NCBI GenBank assembly: GCA_003156495.1
Contig: PMHC01000109.1
Coordinates: forward strand, 1-10,108
Length of the DNA: 10,108 bases
Direction of reading: 5' to 3'
Source: Acidobacteriaceae bacterium
GTDB taxonomy: Bacteria > Acidobacteriota > Terriglobia > Terriglobales > Acidobacteriaceae
A program made the translations under genes and the position numbers. Below the pieces are notes generated by a model. The model was not told the origin of the DNA. It did no database searches and saw nothing but the letters and a program-made list of their open reading frames with translations. Positions 4,404-10,108 of the stretch are shown here, one piece after another (positions within the stretch are counted from its first letter, which is position 1; the number at the start of each line of letters is the position of its first letter).

Positions 4404-7400
4404 ATGTCAGGTAGGCCAATGTGCAACTCGCGGAGCAGACTCCGCGCGGTACAAACTCTGGCAATGGCGATCGCGTTTCTGGCGATATGCTTTACCACTA
4501 CCGCCTTGCGTGCGCAGGTTCTGTACGGCTCCATCACCGGAACGGTGACCGACAAGACCGGCGCAGTCATTCCCAATGTCACGGTATCGATTGCCGAGCA
4601 AGGCACGGGCGCGGTACGCAGCGTGCAGGCCAACGGCGTCGGCGCCTACGGCATCCTCAACGTTTTGCCGGGGCAATATACGCTTACGGTGGTGAAAACG
4701 GGCAGCTTTGCCGGATTCACGCAGACGGGCATCCAGATCGAGCCCAACCGCCAGGTGCGCGTGGATGTGGCCCTGCAACCGGCGACGGTTTCGACGCAAA
4801 TCACCGTGACCGAAGCGCCGGCCGAATTGCAGACCGAAACCGCCGAAGTCAACCACGAAATCAGCCAGACGCAGCTTAGCCAGTTGCCGATCAGCTCCAC
4901 GGCGGGCCGCAGCTATCAGGCACTCTACTCGATCATTCCCGGCGCGGCGGCGGTAACGGAAAAGAACTCGACCGCCTCGAATCCCTCGCGCGCCATGTCG
5001 GTCAACGTCAACGGCACCAGCTACAACGGCAACACCACGCGTATTGACGGCGCGGTGAACTACTACGGCTGGCTGCCTTACCTGATCGCCTACGTTCCGC
5101 CGGCCGACTCGATTGAAAACGTCGGCGTAACCACCAACGACTTCAACGCCGAGCAGGGACAGGCCGGCGGCGCTTCAATCAAGGTCACCACCAAGAGCGG
5201 AACCCGCGACTTGCACGGCAGCGCATGGGAATATTATCAGGACGCGGCCTTGAGCGCGCGCTCTTATACAACCACTTATTCCGCCACGCCCAGTCTGCCT
5301 AAAAACCTCTTCAACGAATATGGCTTCAACATCGGCGGCCCGGTCTATCTGCCCAGGCTGCTGACGGGGAGAAAAAAGCTCTTCTTCTTCCAGAATTTTG
5401 AGCGCACCACGCGCCGCCAGCACATCAGCGGATACCAGACCGTTCCCGACAGCAACATGATCGGCGGCAACTTCTCTGAGGCGACCTCTTACGCCACCCT
5501 GTACGATCCGGCGCCGACGGTGGCCTCCAGCAGTTGGATCGGCACCATCAACACCAAGCTTTGCCCGACGCTGGCCTACACCAGCGGCTATTTGAACTAC
5601 GCCTGCCGGCCCAGCTTCACCAACGAGTATGGCGAGACCGGCAGCAACGTCAATACCATTCCCGCCGGCCGACTCTCTTCGGCGTCCAAAACCATGATCG
5701 CCAACCTGAGCACGATTGCTTCGTCGATTGGCACGCCCAGCGCCGCGCTGCTTTCGAGCGGCATGGCCAACGATTATTTCGGCGCCGCCACCTACTCCTA
5801 TAACCGCAACACGTCGGATTCCAAGATTACCTACATCCCCAGCGATAACACGCAGATCTTTGGCAAATACAGTATCGAACCATTTTCGGTCACTGATCCG
5901 CAAACGCTGGGCGCGGCCGGCGGCGGCACCTTTGACGGCGGTCAGCCGGGCGCCGCCAGTGGTCGCATTCAGAACGTAGGCCTGGGCATGAGCCATGTTT
6001 TCACCTCCAGCGTGGTGGTTGACGCCGACTTCGGCTACACCCGCCAAGTCTCAGGCGCGCAATCCTCCATTGACATTGCCGACGGCGATTATGGACTCAG
6101 CACGCTGGGCATTCCGGGAACCAACGGCACGGGCGCGAACTATATGGGCCAGCCCTACTTTGCCATCGGCACGCTCTCCGGCAGCGGCGGCGTGAGCAAT
6201 GGCTTCTCCTCGCTGGGCAACGCCAATGGCGGCAACCCCTTCCTGTTCCGCGACAATCAGTTTACCGGCGACGTCAACCTGAGCTGGGTCAAAAGCAAGC
6301 ACTCGATGAAGTACGGCTTCACCTACTACCACTTCGACCTCAACCACTTTCAGCCCACCAGCGGCAGCTATATCAACAATCCGCGCGGCGGTTTCGCCTT
6401 CCAGGGCAACATGAGCTGCGGCGTCACCGCCTCGGCCTCCACCGCTTCGTGCGGCTATACCGCCTACAACGCGCTGGGGGATTATCTGTTGGGCCTTCCC
6501 AACCAGTACGGCGCCGGACCGGCCGTCGCCAAGGCGTCGCAGATCAACAATCCCAACTCTCTGCGCTGGACTGAGTTTGGCCTCTATGCCCAAGACCAGT
6601 GGAACATTACCCAGAAACTCACTCTCACCTATGGCATTCGCTACGAGATATATCCGGCTCCGTATCGCGACCACACCGGCGTGTTCATCCTCAATCCCGC
6701 CCTGCCGCAATCGTCCAACGTCGAGGTGGGCGACGTGAACGGCAACCCCAAGAACGCCGGTCTCGATATGGGACACGGCTTTGTGGCCCCGCGCCTCGGT
6801 ATTGCCTTCCGCTTGAATGACAAAACCGTCATCCGCACCGGCGCCGGACTTACCTCCGACCCCGACAGCCTGCGCTATCTGCGCGACGCTTACCCGGAAG
6901 ATCTGGCTTCGAATTACACCAGCTCCGCCGTCGGCGCTATCGCCATCGACACAGCCAACGGCAATGTTCCCATGCCGCTCACCTACGGCATTCCCATACA
7001 GACGGTACCCAATTACTCCAGCGGCTTCACCTCCCTGCCGGTTTCCGGATCGACCAACAGCACCTGGATGAAATTTCGCCGCGGATACATCGAAAGCTGG
7101 AACCTCTTCGTACAGCGCGATCTGGGCCGGCAGTTTGTCGCCAACCTCGGCTACGTGGGCAATCACTTTGTTCGCCAACAGGCCGGCGTCAGCCCGTTCA
7201 ACGCGGCGCCACTGCCCAGCTCGGCCACGCCCTGCATGCCCAACGGACAATACAACACCGCGCTTACCGGCTTGAGCGGCGCCTGCAACTTCAACATCAA
7301 CCAGACCATCAACTGGGTAAATTGCACCAGCTCGTGGACGGCCTGTTACAACACCGGCGGCATTACCATGAACGGGCCTATCTTCAGTTCAAATTACAAC

Positions 7401-8201
7401 GGCATGCAGGCGCAGTTGACGCGCAATGCCGGCAAAAACGCCTCGATGGGCGTGGTTTATACCTGGTCTCATGCCTTCAACTACGAAGACAACGGCGCAG
7501 GCACGGGAGCGGGTGGTACGGCCTTTAACTATCCCGCCTACTACAAAATGAACCGCGCCACGGCCAGTTTTGACTCCAGGCAGAATCTTCAGGTCTGGGG
7601 CATTTATGCGCTGCCCTTCGGCCATGAACAGCGCTGGGCCAATCACGGCTTCTCCGAGGTCGTCTTCGGTGGTTTCTCGATCAACGGCCAGTTCAGCCAC
7701 ATGAGCGGCACACCATTTGCGATAAGTGCCAACAGCAATACCCTTAATGCGAGCGGCAGCACGCTTTATGGAGAACTGGTCTCCTCATATAAGCAAAAAA
7801 GCGGTCATAACCGCACCTTCGGCAATACGGCCGTCTCCGGCGGCAAGCCGTGGTTCGATCCCTCCGCCTTCGCCAACCCAACCGAGCCGACGGCCAGCAC
7901 CACTGCCAATCCCGGCAATGCTTCGCCGGTCTGGCCCAACACTCATCGCAATCAGTTCCGTGGATCGGGACAGTCAGCATTCAACGCCAGCGCTTTCCGT
8001 TCCTTCCATATTTATCGTGGAAGCGAATTCCAGTTCCGCTTCGAGGCCTTCAACCTCTTCAACCACGCGCTGTTGAACAATCCCAACACCACCGTGCCTT
8101 CTACAGCAAACGTAGCGGCCGGCAACTACGGCACCTTCGGTATGATTACCAGCTTCGGCAATTCGCGCTCGCTGCAGTTTGGCGGCCGCTTTAACTTTTA
8201 G
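4404..8201 (+). CDS. TonB-dependent outer-membrane receptor with CarboxypepD_reg-like domain (Oar-like)
   Basis: 1265 residues, within the 1,000-1,300 range usual for acidobacterial Oar-like receptors. The ATG at 4404 is set by GGAGG at 4394-4398; an in-frame TTG at 4344 lacks such a site and would precede the signal sequence. Residues 1-37 form a long signal peptide (hydrophobic 18-34, ending ALRA/Q). A carboxypeptidase-regulatory-like beta-sandwich follows at about 40-125 (YGSITGTVTDKTGAVIPNVTV). A plug domain lies at about 150-265, including SVNVNGTSYNGNTTRIDG and GGASIKVTTKSGT. The rest is a beta-barrel with alternating aromatic strands, ending in GGRFNF with the terminal Phe used for BAM recognition. 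These proteins import large substrates across the outer membrane with TonB-ExbBD energy; here a carbohydrate is plausible given the ROK gene next door, but the substrate is unknown. The mature region has eight cysteines in four close pairs (387/401, 672/683, 944/961, 974/981). Confidence 0.93.
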   Translation: MSGRPMCNSRSRLRAVQTLAMAIAFLAICFTTTALRAQVLYGSITGTVTDKTGAVIPNVTVSIAEQGTGAVRSVQANGVGAYGILNVLPGQYTLTVVKTGSFAGFTQTGIQIEPNRQVRVDVALQPATVSTQITVTEAPAELQTETAEVNHEISQTQLSQLPISSTAGRSYQALYSIIPGAAAVTEKNSTASNPSRAMSVNVNGTSYNGNTTRIDGAVNYYGWLPYLIAYVPPADSIENVGVTTNDFNAEQGQAGGASIKVTTKSGTRDLHGSAWEYYQDAALSARSYTTTYSATPSLPKNLFNEYGFNIGGPVYLPRLLTGRKKLFFFQNFERTTRRQHISGYQTVPDSNMIGGNFSEATSYATLYDPAPTVASSSWIGTINTKLCPTLAYTSGYLNYACRPSFTNEYGETGSNVNTIPAGRLSSASKTMIANLSTIASSIGTPSAALLSSGMANDYFGAATYSYNRNTSDSKITYIPSDNTQIFGKYSIEPFSVTDPQTLGAAGGGTFDGGQPGAASGRIQNVGLGMSHVFTSSVVVDADFGYTRQVSGAQSSIDIADGDYGLSTLGIPGTNGTGANYMGQPYFAIGTLSGSGGVSNGFSSLGNANGGNPFLFRDNQFTGDVNLSWVKSKHSMKYGFTYYHFDLNHFQPTSGSYINNPRGGFAFQGNMSCGVTASASTASCGYTAYNALGDYLLGLPNQYGAGPAVAKASQINNPNSLRWTEFGLYAQDQWNITQKLTLTYGIRYEIYPAPYRDHTGVFILNPALPQSSNVEVGDVNGNPKNAGLDMGHGFVAPRLGIAFRLNDKTVIRTGAGLTSDPDSLRYLRDAYPEDLASNYTSSAVGAIAIDTANGNVPMPLTYGIPIQTVPNYSSGFTSLPVSGSTNSTWMKFRRGYIESWNLFVQRDLGRQFVANLGYVGNHFVRQQAGVSPFNAAPLPSSATPCMPNGQYNTALTGLSGACNFNINQTINWVNCTSSWTACYNTGGITMNGPIFSSNYNGMQAQLTRNAGKNASMGVVYTWSHAFNYEDNGAGTGAGGTAFNYPAYYKMNRATASFDSRQNLQVWGIYALPFGHEQRWANHGFSEVVFGGFSINGQFSHMSGTPFAISANSNTLNASGSTLYGELVSSYKQKSGHNRTFGNTAVSGGKPWFDPSAFANPTEPTASTTANPGNASPVWPNTHRNQFRGSGQSAFNASAFRSFHIYRGSEFQFRFEAFNLFNHALLNNPNTTVPSTANVAAGNYGTFGMITSFGNSRSLQFGGRFNF

Positions 8202-8220
8202 CCCCTCCTCAACTGGCTAA

Positions 8221-8258
8221 ATGCGGCAGCTCCTCCCCGGGGCTGCCGCATCTTTTAT
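8221..8258 (+). terminator. Rho-independent terminator after the receptor gene
   Basis: ATGCGGCAGC (8221-8230) pairs perfectly with GCTGCCGCAT (8242-8251) around an 11-nt loop, followed by a TCTTTTAT tract. It lies 19 nt after the stop codon. The U-tract is short, but the 10-bp GC-rich stem is strong. It should separate the receptor transcript from the ROK gene. Confidence 0.75.
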
Positions 8259-8317
8259 GGACTGGAATTGAAGCCAACGCGCCAAGCCGCCATGGTCGGC
8301 AGGCCGCCTCGGATATA

Positions 8318-8346
8318 TTGATGGTTAAGCACTACCTATAAATAAT
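8318..8346 (+). promoter_or_regulatory. Probable promoter of the ROK regulator
   Basis: TTGATG at 8318-8323 and AATAAT at 8341-8346 with a 17-bp spacer, 52 bp upstream of the ATG. Four of six and five of six bases match the sigma70 hexamers. No copy of the receptor-promoter motifs is seen here. Confidence 0.45.
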
Positions 8347-8397
8347 CCTGCTGTGGCTAAGTAACCGAAGCGCCGCTTTACGATAAGAGCCAGAAAA

Positions 8398-9663
8398 ATG
8401 TCTACCGCCAACAAACCAGCCCGTCCCCGCCGCGCCATCGCTTCCAGCGAGACCGCGCGCGAAATTAATCGCGATATTCTGCTGCGTACGATTCATCTGC
8501 ATCAGCCGGTCAGCCGGGCGGATCTGGCGCGATTGACCGGGCTGCAACCGAGCACGGTTTCGGTCATCATTGGCCAGTTGATCGACGAGGACTGGGTGTT
8601 GCCCGGCGAACTGGGCCGGTTGCCTCGCGGCCGCAGGCCGACTTTTGTGGTGCTCAATGACCGGCACGCGGCCCTGGCCATCGATCTGCGCCCGGGAAGA
8701 GCCAATCTCGCCGCGGTCGACATCAACGGCAAGCTGCTCGGCCGCGAGCTGGTCGCCTACGATCTGCACGCCGGCTCCTCGGCCGACGAGGCCAAAACTG
8801 CGATCGCGCGGATCGCCCAGGTGGCCCGCAAGCTGCGCACCGCTCACGGCGATCGCCTCTTTCATGGCCTGGGCGTCAGCGTCTCGGGCCGCGTCGAGCA
8901 GAAAACACACCGTCTGCTGTTTTCACCCAACGTCCCCTGGAACCAGATCGATCTTTACGCCGAGTTGAGCCGCGAGCTCGAGATGTTGATCGAGATGGAT
9001 AACGCCGCCAACGCCTGCCTGTTTTCCGAGCGCTGGTTCGGCAACTTCAGCGACGTTGCCAACATGCTGGTGGTTTCCGTCTCCGAGGGCATCGGCGCGG
9101 GTCTGTTGATCGACGGGCGCGTGGCGCGCGGCCGCGACGGCATGGCCGGCGAGTTCGGCCACATGGCCCTGGAGCCTGTATCAGCCGATGCGCCCGTCTG
9201 CGGCTGCGGCAATACCGGCTGCTGGGAGACCTTCGCCTCTAACCGCGCCGGGTTGCGCTACTACCACGAGCTGGCCCCGGAGAGCGAACTGGCTTCTTTT
9301 CAGGAACTGATCGAGTTGGCCCAAGCCGGCGACTTGCGGGCCCTGCGCGCCATCGACAGAATGTCGGTTTATCTGGCACGCGGCTTGGCCACGCTGGCCG
9401 CCGGGCTGGCGCCGGAGGCCATCATCGTTGTGGGCGATTGCACCGCTCTGTGGCCCCGCATCCGGCCGGTGCTCGAAAGCCAGTTGATCGCCAGGTCGTT
9501 TACACCGCAAACGCCGCGCGTGGCCGCGGCTGTAGACGGAGACGCGGCCCGGCTGCGCGGCGCAGCCGCCATGGTCCTGCTCAAAACCCTCTTTCGGAGT
9601 ACCGATTTTACCCTCCGCCTTCCGCGCGCCGACGAGCAAGTCGCCGACAGAGAATCCTGCTAG
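8398..9663 (+). CDS. ROK-family transcriptional regulator (NagC/XylR/Mlc type)
   Basis: 421 residues; a modest AAGAG (8385-8389) precedes the ATG at 8398 by 8 nt. Residues 18-70 form a winged helix-turn-helix (NRDILLRTIHLHQPVSRADLARLTGLQPSTVSVIIGQLI type, recognition helix about 50-61), followed by a basic wing (LGRLPRGRRPT). The ROK domain follows: GVSVSGRV (159-166), a VSVSEGIGAGLLIDGRVARG stretch (226-245), GEFGHM (251-256), and the zinc-binding CGCGNTGCWE (268-277), which is the family signature. The N-terminal ATP phosphate-binding motif DxGxT of sugar kinases is missing (IDLRPGRA instead), and the kinase catalytic Asp of the ENDANA motif appears as A203 in DNAANA. It should therefore be a sugar-sensing DNA-binding protein, not a kinase. 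ROK regulators are usually repressors released by a sugar or sugar phosphate. The same-strand position 196 bp behind the receptor suggests it controls that gene. Confidence 0.92.
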   Translation: MSTANKPARPRRAIASSETAREINRDILLRTIHLHQPVSRADLARLTGLQPSTVSVIIGQLIDEDWVLPGELGRLPRGRRPTFVVLNDRHAALAIDLRPGRANLAAVDINGKLLGRELVAYDLHAGSSADEAKTAIARIAQVARKLRTAHGDRLFHGLGVSVSGRVEQKTHRLLFSPNVPWNQIDLYAELSRELEMLIEMDNAANACLFSERWFGNFSDVANMLVVSVSEGIGAGLLIDGRVARGRDGMAGEFGHMALEPVSADAPVCGCGNTGCWETFASNRAGLRYYHELAPESELASFQELIELAQAGDLRALRAIDRMSVYLARGLATLAAGLAPEAIIVVGDCTALWPRIRPVLESQLIARSFTPQTPRVAAAVDGDAARLRGAAAMVLLKTLFRSTDFTLRLPRADEQVADRESC

Positions 9664-9879
9664 CCGCCGGTTTCGCTGAATTTCCAAGCGGAATCAGCAC
9701 CGCCTGTACCAGGCTGCCCCGGTCGATGCCATGTCTAAATATATCGTGTTTATATTGTTATTTTAAATAATGAGCATAATACAGCTTTTCATGGATTGCG
9801 AATATGTCGTTTATTATCTGTATATATTTTTTATTTAGAATAATTAGGTAAACTATGGCGCGCACCTGCTTCGTCACTG

Positions 9880-9915
9880 GAAAACGGCTTAAAATCGCCT
9901 TTTCTTGGGATTTTT
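9880..9915 (+). terminator. Weak terminator-like hairpin downstream of the ROK gene
   Basis: GAAAACGGC (9880-9888) pairs with GCCTTTTC (9897-9904), with one bulged C and an 8-nt loop, followed by a second T-run at 9911-9915. It is more than 200 nt after the ROK stop codon, and its stem is short in GC, so its role is uncertain. Confidence 0.3.
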
Positions 9916-10010
9916 CTACGGTTTCGAATCGCTCGATCGAATTTGAAATCAATCGATTGGCTTACTTATTTTTCTGTGCATGAATAAGTGGATAAACCTC
10001 ATACCCCTCG

Positions 10011-10048
10011 CGAAACCCATCCTTGCCGCGCGGCGAGAGTGGGTTTCG
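10011..10048. repeat. GC-rich 38-nt palindrome
   Basis: CGAAACCCA (10011-10019) pairs with TGGGTTTCG (10040-10048). Inside, CTTGCCGC GCGGCGAG (10022-10037) continues the stem to a zero-base loop, so 19 bp pair with one mismatch and two G:T pairs. It resembles the core of intergenic repeat copy 1 in size and in its GCCGC/GCGGC centre, but it lacks the outer CATTTTCAC arms and the shared 12-mer. Confidence 0.6.
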
Positions 10049-10108
10049 AGAAACAGGCCACGCGGAATCAGCTTAGAGCAAATCGTCTGATGGTATAGAG
10101 GGAGAAAT

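Larger units (their letters stand above)
9664..10108. other. Right-hand intergenic region with palindromes; upstream region of a probable gene beyond the window
   Basis: 445 bp with no convincing coding sequence. It has an AT-rich segment (9735-9850) with the palindrome TTATTT-T-AAATAA (9758-9770) and AATATA-N7-TATATT (9738-9756), a terminator-like hairpin near 9880-9904, the 10-bp palindrome CAATCGATTG (9950-9959), an ACTTATT-N12-AATAAGT inverted repeat (9964-9989), and a GC-rich palindrome (10011-10048). The last bases, AGAGGGAGAAAT, look like a ribosome binding site running into a start codon at the edge. A short - strand open frame at 9758-9952 has no family resemblance or ribosome binding site that I can recognise. 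Confidence 0.55.

Noticed and set aside
6051..7250. Long open frame (399 codons) on the - strand inside the receptor gene
   Set aside because: It is fully antisense to a receptor with clear domain signatures, its translation has no recognisable fold or motif, and GC-rich coding DNA commonly leaves such shadow frames open. The same holds for the - strand frames at 699-1463 and 5175-6047.
9758..9952. 64-codon frame on the - strand in the right intergenic region
   Set aside because: It lies in AT-rich DNA containing palindromes and a terminator-like hairpin, and shows no recognisable family or ribosome binding site.

Overview
The window most likely comes from a member of the Acidobacteriota (Terriglobia-like). 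The base composition is fairly GC-rich, and there is a very large TonB-dependent receptor with an N-terminal carboxypeptidase-regulatory-like domain (Oar/CarboxypepD_reg type), a family strongly expanded in that phylum, next to a ROK-family regulator. The taxonomic call is inference from gene content; no marker gene is present.

Layout from left to right: (1) the last 28 codons of a + strand gene resembling the nickel-incorporation GTPase HypB; (2) a secreted glycoside hydrolase family 18-like protein, +; (3) a classical short-chain dehydrogenase/reductase, +, behind an extended -10 promoter; (4) a periplasmic histidine acid phosphatase (phytase/AppA-like), -, convergent with the dehydrogenase; (5) a 489-bp AT-rich divergent regulatory region; (6) the 1265-residue outer-membrane receptor, +, with a good sigma70 promoter and a terminator; (7) a ROK-family transcriptional regulator, +; (8) a 445-bp right-hand stretch without a convincing gene, containing palindromes and probably leading into a gene just beyond the window.

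The most unusual structure is a roughly 130-bp intergenic repeat present three times (about 85-212, 1372-1500 and 2433-2569). Each copy has imperfect terminal inverted repeats (CATTTTCAC ... GTGAAAATG), a 12-mer (TATTTCCACTAC) identical in all copies, and a strong central palindrome. In all three cases the left end overlaps the stop codon of the upstream + strand gene. Copies 1 and 2 share 30 identical bases and show a compensatory change in the hairpin. Copy 3 keeps the outer shell but carries a different hairpin core. This looks like a MITE/REP-like non-autonomous element or a mobile 3'-UTR module.

Functionally, the exported GH18, the exported phosphatase and the outer-membrane receptor fit a lifestyle of degrading and importing polymers or organic phosphates. 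The receptor and the ROK regulator probably form one regulatory unit. The receptor promoter region has two near-identical 23-24 bp motifs 204 bp apart, one of them at the expected transcription start, and a tandem motif with 21-bp spacing just upstream of the -35 box. This suggests dense control, possibly by the neighbouring ROK protein.
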